Part shown: positions 1 through 11,782 of the stretch, in pieces | How the letters are laid out: the number at the start of each line of letters is the position of its first letter | Numbering within the stretch: the first letter of the stretch is position 1 | Source: JADJOY01 sp046331705 [NCBI: bacterium] | Lineage (GTDB): Bacteria; JADJOY01 | NCBI GenBank assembly: GCA_046331705.1 | Contig: JAXLQJ010000013.1 | Coordinates: forward strand, 107,846-171,845 | Reading direction: 5' to 3' | Length of the DNA: 64,000 nucleotides | Made by a program: the position numbers and the translations under genes | The notes under the pieces: model-generated | Database searches by the model: none | Told to the model about the DNA's origin: nothing | What the model saw: the letters and a program-made list of their open reading frames with translations, nothing else

Positions 1-732
1 GGCCGCGGAAAAAGCCTCGAAGAGCCGCTCGAAGTTCTTCCGGAAATCGTAGCCGCCGGTATAGAGCACGAAGCGCTCGCCGACGCCCCAGCGAGCACGG
101 ATCGAGCCGTCGGGATCGGGATTCTCGATCGGTCGGAAGCGCTCGTCGGCCGCCGCCCAGATCACGTGCACCCGCTCGGGAGGGATGTCGAGCGAGCGCA
201 CGAGATCGCGCTTGGTGCACTCGCTGATCGCGAGCAACCGATCCGCCCGCTTCAACCCGGCGAGGATGCGCTCGTACTCGAAGCGAAAGCGCGGCGAGGC
301 GCCCGCGAGGTACTCGTGCGGGAAGAGGTGCGGGATGAGGTCGTAGACGGTCGCCACGACGCGTACGTGCGGGACGTCGAGCGGAACCCACACCTCCCAC
401 TCGAACGGCGACGTCGCGTGGTAGATCGGGCAATCCCGCTCGAGCGCGCGCGCGGCGACGCCCGCTTCCGTGGCCTTGCGATCGTGCTCGCGGCGCTCCT
501 CGACGTCGCGCAGACGATCCCCTTCCACCAGGCTGACGCCGCGCTCCGAGCCCAAGCCGGCGACCAGCGCGTCCAGCGTGTCACCCGTCGGCAGCCAGCC
601 GTTCACCAAGCCGAAGAGATCGACCCCGGGTTGCGAGGCGAGCGCCTGGACGTGGTTCCGCGTGTAGAACCCGATCCCCCGCGAACGGGAGGACCGTGTC
701 TGCAGCGCCTGGAGATCGAACAGGACTCGCAT
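1..732 (-). CDS. GT4 family glycosyltransferase, 3' end outside window
   Basis: Partial gene whose N-terminal 244 codons are present; the C-terminus lies beyond the left edge. It starts at ATG 732 with MRVLFDLQALQTRSSRSRGI and reads open to base 1. Family features are the N-terminal Rossmann half with the motif VYDLIPHLFPHEY (about residues 124-136), the segment ADRLLAISECTKRDL (about 161-175), and YTGGYDFRKN (about 224-233), the start of the nucleotide-sugar-binding C-terminal domain typical of GT-B GT4 enzymes. It probably transfers a sugar from a nucleotide donor during surface polysaccharide assembly in the cytoplasm. It follows the coiled-coil gene by 69 bases on the same strand. The sugar specificity cannot be told. 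Confidence 0.85.
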   Translation of the reverse strand, partial: MRVLFDLQALQTRSSRSRGIGFYTRNHVQALASQPGVDLFGLVNGWLPTGDTLDALVAGLGSERGVSLVEGDRLRDVEERREHDRKATEAGVAARALERDCPIYHATSPFEWEVWVPLDVPHVRVVATVYDLIPHLFPHEYLAGASPRFRFEYERILAGLKRADRLLAISECTKRDLVRSLDIPPERVHVIWAAADERFRPIENPDPDGSIRARWGVGERFVLYTGGYDFRKNFERLFEAFSAA

Positions 733-801
733 CTCACGCGGTGGCGGCGGTGAGCACCGACTGGCTCCCGCCAGGCGGGGCGCCCGCGACGCGGCGGCCC
801 C

Positions 802-1419
802 TCACGAGTCGGCTTGGGACGAACGCCCCTCGAGGTCCTCGACCCGCCGTTCGAGCGCCAATCGTTCCCGGTCGAGCTTCTGGAAGAGCAGGTCCATCCG
901 ATCCGCGAGGGCCTGCTCGCCGCCCTCGATCCGCGTGACCAGCTCGGCACGCTCCGCGGCGACGCGCTCGATGCGCTCCACGATCCGGCGATCGTTCGCC
1001 GCGAGCCGGTTGGTGGCGTCGTCGAGGTTCTTCGCGAGCGTGTTCGAGAAGTTCGTGAGGTTCGAGAAGAACGCCGTGATGGCCTGGAAGACCGGCAGGA
1101 AGAGCCCCATCACGCTCTTGCGCACCGCGAGCTTCGCCAGCACGATGATCCGCCCCACCACCGGCCGGTGCGAGCGCAAGGGAAAGAGCGGATCGAGCTG
1201 CCAGTGCTCGTTCAGGTACTTGAGATGGGGCGAGAAGATCGCCGGTGACGGCAGCTCGGCGAGGCCGCCCGCGGCCTCGGACGCACCACCCACCGTGCGC
1301 GGCGACTCCCACGGAGGCAGGTCCGCCTCGGGATGACGGCGACGGATCTCGTCGCGGATGCCGCGCACGATCCGCGCGACGTCCACGCCATCGCGTTCCA
1401 GCTCCCGCTCATCGGCCAT
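802..1419 (-). CDS. Coiled-coil protein of unknown function beside glycosyltransferase
   Basis: A 205-residue protein starting MADERELERDGVDVARIVRG. I do not recognise a named family. The first 75 residues are polar, with the segment SPHLKYLNEHWQLDP in the middle. Residues about 85-120 are amphipathic and hydrophobic but too charged for a clear membrane span. Residues about 125-200 form a strong heptad pattern rich in R, E, L and A, predicted as a long coiled coil (ANDRRIVERIERVAAERAEL). Similar helical proteins occur beside polysaccharide glycosyltransferases and methyltransferases, sometimes fused to the latter. The position directly upstream of a GT4 gene suggests a scaffolding or chain-length role, but that is only inference from context. 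Confidence 0.7.
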   Translation of the reverse strand: MADERELERDGVDVARIVRGIRDEIRRRHPEADLPPWESPRTVGGASEAAGGLAELPSPAIFSPHLKYLNEHWQLDPLFPLRSHRPVVGRIIVLAKLAVRKSVMGLFLPVFQAITAFFSNLTNFSNTLAKNLDDATNRLAANDRRIVERIERVAAERAELVTRIEGGEQALADRMDLLFQKLDRERLALERRVEDLEGRSSQADS

Positions 1420-1452
1420 CGCTGAGCTCGCTCGCAGCCGGCAGCGCGAACG

Positions 1453-2625
1453 TCACGATCCGGGTTCGAGCCGCGAGACGTCGATCGTCACCGCGAAGGA
1501 CACCGCGTCGCCGAACGCACCCGCGCGCACCACCAGGGGCACGCGCACGGCCGTCTTGGAGACGCGCGTCGGTTGACCCCACGACACGATCTCGGCGGGT
1601 CCGTCGGCCCCCGCCGTCATCGGCGGCGTGAGCGGCGCCGGCGCGGGAGTGGCCAGGTGCAGCGGCGGCAACGTCGGAGGTGGGGTCGGAGCCTTCTCCG
1701 CCCAGCCGCCCGCCGCGACGGCCGGCGCAGGCTCGGGCGGCAGCTCGTCGTCCACGTAGACCACGTCCTCCGAGCCTTCGAGCTCGCTCTCGTCGACCAC
1801 CTCGACGTCGTCGAACGAGTCGGCGTGGGCGGCGAGCGGCTCGCCGCGCGGCACCGGTGGCACCTCGAAGTCGTCGTGGAGTGGCTCGCGGCTGAGCGGC
1901 GGCAGCGCGGGCTCGTCGTGGAAATCGTCGAGGGTCGCGGGCTTCGGCGCGGGCGCGGCGGCTGCCGGCGCGGGAACGTCGAGTCGCGGCTTCGGCTGCG
2001 GCTTCGGCCCCGCGGGTTTGGCAGGCTTCTTGGGTCCCTCGTGGGTATCGCGCAGGTCCTTGAGGACCAGCTTGCAGACCGCGGTGAGGGTCTCGAGCAC
2101 GCCGCGCTCGGAGATCGCCGCGGCTTCGAAATGCGACCAGCCCTGGGGATTGAGCGCGGCGTCGAGCTCCTTGATCGAGAGCAGATTGGGCAGGTCGCGC
2201 TTGTTGTACTGAAGCACGACCGGCAGCTCCGACATCTTGCGCCCTTGCTCCTCGAGGTTCGCCTCGAGGTTCTTGAGCGACTGGATGTTCGACTCCATCA
2301 TGTCGCGCTGGCTGTCGGCGACGAACACCACGCCGTCCACGCCCTTGAGCACCACCTTGCGGGTGGCGTTGTAGAAGACCTGGCCGGGGACGGTGTAGAT
2401 GTGGAACCGGGTCTTGAAGCCCCGGATCTCGCCGAGCTCGAGCGGCAAGAAGTCGAAGAAGAGCGTTCGATCGGTCTGGGTGTCGAGCGAGATCAGCTTG
2501 CCGCGCTGATCCGGTCGCATGCGCCGGTGGATGACCTCCAGATTGGTGGTCTTACCGGACAAGCCCGGCCCGTAATAGACGATCTTCGCGCTCAGTTCTT
2601 TCTTCGCGTAGTTGAAGAAGGCCAT
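1453..2625 (-). CDS. MglA-like small GTPase with long C-terminal extension
   Basis: A 390-residue protein. Residues 1-190 match the MglA family of bacterial Ras-like GTPases: P-loop GPGLSGKT (19-26), the family-specific switch motif TVPGQ (78-82) in place of DxxG, and the base-specificity motif NKRD (141-144). Stand-alone MglA is about 195 residues. Here a Pro/Ala/Lys-rich linker (about 195-330) leads to a 45-60 residue tail ending in a short beta-rich segment (RVPLVVRAGAFGDAVSF). MglA proteins act as polarity switches controlling motility and protein localisation, normally with the GAP MglB. No mglB is in the window. Start ATG 2625 has a good GAGGGAAGA ribosome site. It lies 36 bases behind the upstream gene, apparently in one operon with the EF-G-like GTPase. 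Confidence 0.88.
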   Translation of the reverse strand: MAFFNYAKKELSAKIVYYGPGLSGKTTNLEVIHRRMRPDQRGKLISLDTQTDRTLFFDFLPLELGEIRGFKTRFHIYTVPGQVFYNATRKVVLKGVDGVVFVADSQRDMMESNIQSLKNLEANLEEQGRKMSELPVVLQYNKRDLPNLLSIKELDAALNPQGWSHFEAAAISERGVLETLTAVCKLVLKDLRDTHEGPKKPAKPAGPKPQPKPRLDVPAPAAAAPAPKPATLDDFHDEPALPPLSREPLHDDFEVPPVPRGEPLAAHADSFDDVEVVDESELEGSEDVVYVDDELPPEPAPAVAAGGWAEKAPTPPPTLPPLHLATPAPAPLTPPMTAGADGPAEIVSWGQPTRVSKTAVRVPLVVRAGAFGDAVSFAVTIDVSRLEPGS

Positions 2626-2661
2626 GAATCTTCCCTCGGCTGTCGACCGTTCGGCTCGGTC

Positions 2662-3873
2662 TCAGTTGCCGCCGGCGCCGTCGGTCATCTTGCCGGTGTC
2701 CTGTTTGCGCTGCACCAGCCGCTTGGCTTGGATGGCCAAGGCACTGGGCACGTTCTTCGAGCGCGAGATGTCCCGGACGTCCTTGTAGCTGAGCGTGTTG
2801 AGAAAGCGCATCGACTTGTCGAGCGGGGTCTTGGGGTTCACGGCGAGCGAACGCTTCACCTTGTAGCTCTTCGTCCACTCACGGCTGCGGGAGATCTCGG
2901 AGATGATCTCGCGGCTCGACGCGGCGCTGTTGGCCACCTGCGCGATCTCGTCCTCGGTGATGCGCGCGTTCTGAAGGACGTAGAGCGGGATGAGGCGGTT
3001 CGAGTCGCGCAGCAACAAGTTCCGCGCCTCGCGATTGCCGCGGATCGCCAGCACGATCTTCTCCGAGACCGCCATCTTCATCACGGTCTGGAAGAGCGTG
3101 AGGCGCTCGTCCTCGGAGAGCTCGTTGCCGCGATCCTCGCCGGTCAGCTCCGCGGCGAAGTTGAACTCGCGTCCCTCGAGGAAGCTGCGGAAGAGATCGG
3201 GGTTGAAGGCGTTCGCGTCGGCCCGCTCGTCCTCGTCGGTCCCGGTGAGCGGCCGACGCACGCGGCGCGTCGTGCCCGAAGCCGGATCGGGCTGCTCGAC
3301 GTCCTCGGTCTCGGGTTCGTCGTCGATCGGCGCGGCGGCCTGCGGCTCGTCCTCGTCGACCGAGATCTTCACCTCCAGGCCCAAGATCTGGAGGATGCGG
3401 TCGACGGTGCCTTTGCGAACCTTCGAGTTCTCGAACAACGCCTCGATCACCGCGGGCGAGTTCAGCAAGTTCATGTTGCGGCGCCGCACCGTGTCGATGA
3501 CGGCGTCGGTACCGTTGATCACCAGATAGTGGAACGCGTCGTCGCTGAGGTCGTTGTTCAGGATGAGCCGACCGAGGAACGGGGCGTGGGTCGCGAACTC
3601 CTTGGCGAGGAAGTCGAGGATGACCGACTCGAGGCGACGCGTCTTGTAGGCGTCGTCGACGACGTTGGGCGCGATCTTGCGCAAGCGATCGAGCGCCTCC
3701 GCCGCCTCGCTCCCAGGCGCCGAGCACGCCAGGATGAAGAGTCCCTTCACCTGCCATTCGGGCGGATGCCCGGAAAAGCCATCGAGAAAGGCGCGCCGGG
3801 CGAATGGCCTCGCGTCCGGCCCGACGAGGACCTTGAGCTCTTCGTCGATCTCGATCGGGATCGTCTGGGGCAC
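2662..3873 (-). CDS. Conserved-looking alpha-helical protein of unknown function
   Basis: A 403-residue protein from GTG 3873 (MPQTIPIEIDEELKVLVGPD). It is almost entirely helical, with HEAT/DUF2336-like alternation: an N-terminal helical block (about 20-185), an acidic low-complexity linker (about 190-240) and a C-terminal helical block (about 245-390) containing MSRDISRSK-like basic stretches such as RSLAVNPKTPLDKSMRF. I cannot assign a family. The gene lies 5 bases behind the EF-G-like gene and 36 bases ahead of the MglA-like GTPase, so the three are probably cotranscribed. A role as partner or effector of one of these GTPases is a reasonable but untested inference. Confidence 0.75.
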   Translation of the reverse strand: MPQTIPIEIDEELKVLVGPDARPFARRAFLDGFSGHPPEWQVKGLFILACSAPGSEAAEALDRLRKIAPNVVDDAYKTRRLESVILDFLAKEFATHAPFLGRLILNNDLSDDAFHYLVINGTDAVIDTVRRRNMNLLNSPAVIEALFENSKVRKGTVDRILQILGLEVKISVDEDEPQAAAPIDDEPETEDVEQPDPASGTTRRVRRPLTGTDEDERADANAFNPDLFRSFLEGREFNFAAELTGEDRGNELSEDERLTLFQTVMKMAVSEKIVLAIRGNREARNLLLRDSNRLIPLYVLQNARITEDEIAQVANSAASSREIISEISRSREWTKSYKVKRSLAVNPKTPLDKSMRFLNTLSYKDVRDISRSKNVPSALAIQAKRLVQRKQDTGKMTDGAGGN

Positions 3874-3878
3874 GCGCC

Positions 3879-5960
3879 CTACTCCTCTTCCTCTTCCGGA
3901 CGACGCGCGGCGGCGATGATCTTCTCGGCGATGTGACCCGGCACCTCGTCGTAGTGCGAGAACTCCAGCGTGAAATCGCCACGATCGCCCGTGAGGCTCT
4001 TCAAGTCGGCGGCGTAGCGCAGCACCTCGGCGTAAGGAGCGGTGGCCTTGATCGTCTGCATCCCGCCGCCCGCGTCCATGCCCACGACCCGACCGCGGCG
4101 ACGGATGATGTCGCCGTTGACGTCACCCATGCAATCGTCCGGGACGTTGATCTCGAGGTGCACGACCGGTTCGAGCAACACCGGCGAGCACTGCAGGAAT
4201 CCCTTCTTGAAGCCCTTCGAGGCGGCGATCTGGAACGCCATGTCCGACGAGTCGACGTCGTGGTACGAGCCGTCGAACAGCGTCACCTTCACGTCCACGA
4301 CCGGATAGCCCGCCAGCACACCGCGCGCCATGGCGTCGCGAACGCCCTTCTCGCAGGAAGGGATGTACTGGCGCGGCACCACGCCGCCCACGATCTTGTC
4401 GACGAACTCGAACCCGCCGCCGCGCGGCAGCGGCTCGATCTCGAGCCAGGCGTCGCCGTATTGGCCGCGTCCACCGGTCTGGCGCTTGTGCCTGCCCTGC
4501 ACCTGGGTGCGACCGCGGATGGTCTCGCGGTACGGCACCTTCGGCTCCTTGAGCTCGACCGAGACGCCGAACTTGCGTCGGATCTTCTCGACCGTCACCT
4601 CGACGTGCGCCTGCCCGAGGCCCGAGAGCAAGGTCTCGGACGTCTGCGGGTCCCGACCCACGCGGATGAACGGGTCTTCCTCGCGCAGCCGATGCAACGC
4701 CGTGGCGAGCTTGTCCTCGTCGCCGCGCGACGCGGCCTGCACCGCGAACGTCACCGCCGCGGGGTACTCCTTGAGCGGCGGGTAGAGGATGGGATGCTTC
4801 TCGTCACACAGCGTGTCGCCGGTGAGCGTTTCCTTGAGCTTGGCGACGGCCACGATCGTGCCGGGCCCCGCCGAGTCCACCGCCACCTGTTTCTTCCCTT
4901 CCAGCACGAAGAGATGCCCGAAGCGCTCGCGCGCCTCGCGCGTCGAGTTGTAGAAGCTGGAATCGGGGCGCAGTGTGCCGGAGATGACGCGGAAGACGCT
5001 CAGCCGGCCGGCGAACGGATCCGCGATGGTCTTCACGACCCGCGCGGAGAACGGCGCCGTGGGATCGGCGGTGCGCACGATCTCCGCGCCCGTCTTGGGG
5101 TCCTTGCCCACCACCGCCGCGTGCTCGGTGGGTGGCGGCACGGCGCGGTTGATGAGGTCCATGAGCACTTCCATGCCCACGCCTCGCAGTCCCGAGCCGG
5201 CGACCATCGGCACGAGGTTGCCCGCGCGCACCGCGGCGTCGAACGCGTGCTCGACGTCGTCGTCGCTCAGATGCTCGTCCTCGAGATAACGCTCGAGCAG
5301 CGCATCGTCGGTTTCCGCCACCGCCTCGACCAGCGCCTTGCGACCTGCGTCCACCGCCGCACGCACGTCCGCGGGAAGCTCCGCTTCCTTGGCTTCGCCG
5401 CCGTCGGTCAGGGCGCCGAGGTACGCGCGCGCGTGAAGCAGGTCGGCCACCCCGCCGATGGTGCCGCCGGCCATGAGCGGAACGCTCACCGGCACGAGGC
5501 GCTTGCCGAAGCGCTCGCCGGCCTCGCCCACCAGGGCGTCGAGATCCGCGCGTTCCCGGTCCATCTTGGAGGCGAACACCACCAGCGGCAGCCCGAGCTC
5601 GCGGGCGCGCGCCGCGAGCCGCTCGCTCTGGATGCGGATCCCACCTTGCCCGTCCAGGACCAGCACGGCCGCGTCGGCGGCCTCGAGGCAGGTGTACGAG
5701 TCCGCCAGGAACACGCTGGTTCCCGGCGTGTCGACGATCGTGACGTCGAGCCCCTTCCAGCGGTAGTTGCCGAACGCGCTCGAGATGCTCGCGTGACGCT
5801 TGATCTCTTCGGGCTCGAAGTCGAGGACGGCGGTACCGTCCTCGACGCGACCCAACCGATCGATCGCCTTGGCGCGAAAGAGAATGGACTCTGCGAGGGT
5901 CGTCTTCCCCGTGCCCACCTGGCCGATCAACGCGACATTCCGAACCTTCTGAGATTCCAA
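3879..5960 (-). CDS. EF-G-like translational GTPase
   Basis: A 693-residue member of the elongation factor G superfamily. G1 is GQVGTGKT (13-20) where canonical EF-G has the GHVDHGKT type; G3 is DTPG (76-79) and G4 is SKMD (130-133). Domain II, III, IV and V follow over a full EF-G length, including the EF-G-like segment TQVQGRHKRQTGGRGQYGDA in domain IV. The changed G1 and the first switch (KRHASIS rather than RGITI) place it with EF-G-like (FusA2-type) proteins rather than the housekeeping translocase. Such proteins may act in ribosome recycling or have lost ribosomal function. It starts with TTG 5960 and ends EEEEE before a TAG stop, the only complete gene here that terminates with TAG. 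It heads the leftward operon. Confidence 0.9.
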   Translation of the reverse strand: MESQKVRNVALIGQVGTGKTTLAESILFRAKAIDRLGRVEDGTAVLDFEPEEIKRHASISSAFGNYRWKGLDVTIVDTPGTSVFLADSYTCLEAADAAVLVLDGQGGIRIQSERLAARARELGLPLVVFASKMDRERADLDALVGEAGERFGKRLVPVSVPLMAGGTIGGVADLLHARAYLGALTDGGEAKEAELPADVRAAVDAGRKALVEAVAETDDALLERYLEDEHLSDDDVEHAFDAAVRAGNLVPMVAGSGLRGVGMEVLMDLINRAVPPPTEHAAVVGKDPKTGAEIVRTADPTAPFSARVVKTIADPFAGRLSVFRVISGTLRPDSSFYNSTREARERFGHLFVLEGKKQVAVDSAGPGTIVAVAKLKETLTGDTLCDEKHPILYPPLKEYPAAVTFAVQAASRGDEDKLATALHRLREEDPFIRVGRDPQTSETLLSGLGQAHVEVTVEKIRRKFGVSVELKEPKVPYRETIRGRTQVQGRHKRQTGGRGQYGDAWLEIEPLPRGGGFEFVDKIVGGVVPRQYIPSCEKGVRDAMARGVLAGYPVVDVKVTLFDGSYHDVDSSDMAFQIAASKGFKKGFLQCSPVLLEPVVHLEINVPDDCMGDVNGDIIRRRGRVVGMDAGGGMQTIKATAPYAEVLRYAADLKSLTGDRGDFTLEFSHYDEVPGHIAEKIIAAARRPEEEEE

Positions 5961-6032
5961 GAAGGGCCCCCTTCGAGAACCCGCTCGTTCGCCTTGCTCC
6001 GGCGCTGCTCACGGCAGCGCGGAGCCCGTCGG

Positions 6033-6062
6033 AACCTACCGTAAGAAACGGCTGGAAAGCAA
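6033..6062 (-). promoter_or_regulatory. Probable sigma-70-type promoter of the EF-G-like gene
   Basis: On the minus strand, TTGCTT (6057-6062) and TAGGTT (6033-6038) are separated by 18 bases, about 70 bases upstream of the TTG start at 5960. The segment is noticeably richer in A and T than its surroundings. It is a reading of the sequence only. Confidence 0.35.
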
Positions 6063-6229
6063 CGAATCTCTTCCGAAATCCGCCATGAACGCGCGTGCTG
6101 GCCGGGGGTGGTCGCGGGGGCGACGCGGCGGCCCGCGCGGAGGGCCGCGGCCGCGCGGCGAGGCCCCCCGGGCTCGCTCCGCTCGGCTGGGGCGCCCGGG
6201 CTTGGCGCGCCTTCCGGCCGATCACCCGC

Positions 6230-6997
6230 TCACTGGTTGCGCTCGTGCAGAATGCGCAGGCCCGTGAGGGTCAGCAGCTCGTCGACCTCTTCGATGGTCT
6301 CGGTCTCGCTCGCCACCAGCGGCGCGATCCCGCCCGTCGCGATGACCGCGGGCTTCTCGCCGCCCATCTCCTGGATGATGCGCCGGACCAGCGCGTCCAC
6401 CAGCCCGGCGTAGCCGAAGATCAGCCCCGATTGCATCGAGTGCACGGTGGTCTTGCCGATCGCGGAGCGGGGACGCAGCAGCTCGACGCGCGGCAGCTTG
6501 GACGCGTGCTGGAAGAGCGCTTCGGTCGAGATGCCGAGGCCTGGCGCGATCGCCCCCCCCAGATACTCGCCGCGCCCCGACACCACGTCGAAGGTCGTGG
6601 CGGTGCCGAAGTCCACGACGATGCACGCGCGCTTCACCTTCTCGTAGGCGGCGACCGAGTTCACGATTCGATCGGCGCCCACCTCGCGCGGGCTGTCGTA
6701 GAGGATCGCCATGCCGGTGCGAATCCCGGGCCCGACGAACTGCGGCTCGAGCCGAAAGAACTTCCGCGCCACCTCGGTCACGGTCGGGATCATGGGCGGC
6801 ACCACGCACGACACCATGCACGCGGTGACGTCTCGCTCCGGCACGCGCTCGTGGGCGTAGAGCTCGTGGATCAAGATCCCGTACTCGTCGCTGGTGCGAC
6901 TCTTGTCGGTGGTGAGCCGCCAGCTCTGCACCAGGCGCTCGCCGTCGAAGAGCCCGAGCACGATGTTGGTGTTGCCCACGTCCACGACCATCAACAT
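6230..6997 (-). CDS. coaX: Type III pantothenate kinase
   Basis: A 255-residue CoaX, which phosphorylates pantothenate with ATP, the first step of coenzyme A synthesis, in the cytoplasm. The ASKHA-fold phosphate-1 motif DVGNTN is at residues 6-11, the family motif [11 protein letters not shown] follows (about 103-113), and the second phosphate motif DFGTATT is near residue 129. Length is typical. ATG 6997 overlaps the birA stop (6991-6993), so translation is probably coupled; a second in-frame ATG at 6991 is an alternative start. Together with coaD at 20078 it supplies two CoA-pathway enzymes in this window. Confidence 0.96.
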   Translation of the reverse strand: MLMVVDVGNTNIVLGLFDGERLVQSWRLTTDKSRTSDEYGILIHELYAHERVPERDVTACMVSCVVPPMIPTVTEVARKFFRLEPQFVGPGIRTGMAILYDSPREVGADRIVNSVAAYEKVKRACIVVDFGTATTFDVVSGRGEYLGGAIAPGLGISTEALFQHASKLPRVELLRPRSAIGKTTVHSMQSGLIFGYAGLVDALVRRIIQEMGGEKPAVIATGGIAPLVASETETIEEVDELLTLTGLRILHERNQ

Positions 6998-8049
6998 GGC
7001 GACGCTCCTTCCGCGGCGAACGCGGTGATTTCCCCCGAGTGCAACGCGATGCGCTCGCCGTCCTCGAGCTCCACCGTGAGCGCGCCGTCGGGGCCGACGC
7101 CGAGCGCCCTGCCGACGAAGCGGCGCGCGCCGAGGTCCACCTCGACGCGCCGCCCGCGCACGGCGCTGGTCGCCTCGATCTCGGGGAGGAAGGGCTCGAG
7201 CCCCGCCGCGGCGAAACGATCATAGGCGGGCTCGAAGTGATTCAGGAAGGCCGCCAGCACGTGCGCCCGTCGAAACGGTCGACCGCCCGCCTCGATGCGC
7301 AAGCTGGTGGCGAGCTCGCGCAGCTCGGGGGGGAAATCGTCGACCACCGCGTTGACGTTGAGACCGACGCCGACCACGACGTGATGCACTTGATCCAGCT
7401 CGGCGCTGAGCTCGGTGAGAATGCCGGCGAGCTTGCGGGGTCCACAATAGAGATCGTTCGGCCACTTGATGCCCGGCGCGAACCCGGCGACCTCGGTCAC
7501 GGCGCGCGCCAGCGCGAGCCCGGCCACGAGCGTCACCGGTCCCACCTGGTGCGTCGCGATCGCGGGCCTCAGCACCAGCGAAAGGTAGAGGTTGAGCCCC
7601 GCCGGCGAATGCCAGGTGCGACCGCGCCGCCCGCGCCCCGCGGTCTGGGTCTCCGCGACCACGACGGTGCCCTCGGGATGGCCAGCTCGCGCCCGCGCCG
7701 TGGCGGTGTCCATCGTGGACTCGAGGAGCGCGTAGCACTCGAGGTGCTGGCCGAAGCGGCGCGTGGTGAGCGCCGGGGCCACCAGCTCCGGTCGCAGCCG
7801 ATCCTCGATGGTCACGAGGCGGTACCCATGGCCGCTGAGCGCCTCGATGGCGCAACCGCCGCGACGCAGGCTCGCGATCGCCTTCCACACCGCAGCGCGC
7901 GAGACGCCGAGCGAGCGCGCCAGCGATTCACCGGAGACCCGCCCCGCGCCGGCTCGTTCGAGCGCCGCGAGCACCCGCGCCGCGGTGGACCAGGTCGCCT
8001 CGCCGGCCTCCGGCGCCTCCGAGGCGTCGCGCGCGCGACCGAGCCCCAT
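6991..8049 (-). CDS. birA: Biotin--[acetyl-CoA-carboxylase] ligase with HTH domain
   Basis: A 352-residue bifunctional-type BirA. The N-terminal winged helix (about 20-80) contains [20 protein letters not shown]. The catalytic domain follows, with the biotinyl-AMP loop [13 protein letters not shown] (the GRGRRG signature), then KWPNDLY and the central beta-strand VGVGLNVN, and a C-terminal SH3-like domain. It activates biotin to biotinyl-AMP and attaches it to the carboxylase carrier protein; the HTH suggests it may also repress biotin genes. I chose ATG 8049 because an upstream start would run into nadC, which stops at 8072. It overlaps coaX at its 3' end. Confidence 0.95.
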   Translation of the reverse strand: MGLGRARDASEAPEAGEATWSTAARVLAALERAGAGRVSGESLARSLGVSRAAVWKAIASLRRGGCAIEALSGHGYRLVTIEDRLRPELVAPALTTRRFGQHLECYALLESTMDTATARARAGHPEGTVVVAETQTAGRGRRGRTWHSPAGLNLYLSLVLRPAIATHQVGPVTLVAGLALARAVTEVAGFAPGIKWPNDLYCGPRKLAGILTELSAELDQVHHVVVGVGLNVNAVVDDFPPELRELATSLRIEAGGRPFRRAHVLAAFLNHFEPAYDRFAAAGLEPFLPEIEATSAVRGRRVEVDLGARRFVGRALGVGPDGALTVELEDGERIALHSGEITAFAAEGASPC

Positions 8050-8071
8050 CGCACCCGCTCGTTTCCACCGC

Positions 8072-8931
8072 TCAGGATCGCGTTTCCCGCGCGACCACCA
8101 GGTGCACGTCCGCCCACGGCGCCGAGTGGGTGAGCGCACCGACGCTGATCCGGTCGACGCCGGTGGCCGCGACCGCGGCGACACGCTCGAGGCTCATGCC
8201 ACCCGAAGCCTCCAGCAGCGCGCGGCCCGCCGTGCGCCGCACGGCCTCGCCGAGCCCCGCGAGATCGAAGTTGTCGAGCAGGATCCAATCGGGGATCGGA
8301 TCGAACGCGAGCGCCTGGTCGAGCTCGTCGAGATTCCGCACCTCGATCTCGATCGGCCGCGGCGCGCCGCTCGCCTGGATGCGGCCCAGCGCCGCGGCGA
8401 TCCCGCCGGCCGCGTCGATGTGATTGTTCTTGATGAGCACGGCGTCGAAGAGACCGATGCGGTGATTGCGGCCGCCACCCATCCGCACCGCGTACTTGGC
8501 GAGCATGCGCAGCCCGGGCAGCGTCTTGCGGGTATCGACCACGTGGGCGCGCGTGCCCGCGACGGCGTCGGCGAAACGCCGCGTGAGCGTGGCGATGCCG
8601 CTCAGGTGGCCGAGCAGATTCAGCGCCACGCGCTCGCCGGCCAGCAGCGTGCCGAACGAGCCCGCGATCCGCGCCAGCTCGGCGCCGCGCTCGACGCGAT
8701 CGCCGTCGGCTGCGCGCAGACTCACCTCCACCGACGGCTCGAGGAGCGCGAACACGCGCGTGGCGGCGCTCAGCCCGGCGACCACCAGCGGCTGCTGGGC
8801 TTCGATCACCGCTTTGCCGGGGATGCGATCGACGCCCACGCCGAGCGTCGTGCAATCGCCTGCTCCCAGGTCCTCCGCCAGCGCCCGGCGCAAGAGCGCG
8901 TCGAGCTCCGCGGGATCGAGCCCGAGCTCCA

Positions 8932-8932
<1 letters not shown>
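8072..8932 (-). CDS. nadC: Nicotinate-nucleotide diphosphorylase (carboxylating)
   Basis: A 286-residue quinolinate phosphoribosyltransferase that converts quinolinate and PRPP to nicotinate mononucleotide and CO2 in de novo NAD synthesis. Diagnostic segments are GERVALNLLGHLSGIAT (about 99-115), DTRKTLPGLR (133-142), the GGGRNHR motif (152-158), IKNNH (167-171) and EIEVRN (195-200), all in family order. The length is standard. ATG 8932 overlaps the valS TGA as ATGA, so the two are translationally coupled. The birA start is 22 bases downstream. Confidence 0.97.
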
Positions 8933-11592
<2,660 letters not shown>

Positions 11593-11782
11593 GGTCTTCG
11601 TTGCTTTCGCGCGTCCACCCGCGCCGAAGCGTGCGCCGCGCTGGCTTCCGTGCGCGTGGACGAATGGGCGCCGCGAGCGCCCTGGGAATCGCCGAAAACT
11701 ATCCCGGACCGAGCGGCGCGTCAGCTTCGCAAGCGGACGCGGCCGGCCCGCTCGCGATGCGGCGCCGCGCCGGCCGCGGCGC

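Noticed and set aside
1573-6044. Very long plus-strand open frames antisense to the MglA, helical and EF-G-like genes
   Set aside because: They mirror real minus-strand genes; their translations are His/Arg/Leu-rich without motifs, a usual by-product of high GC content.
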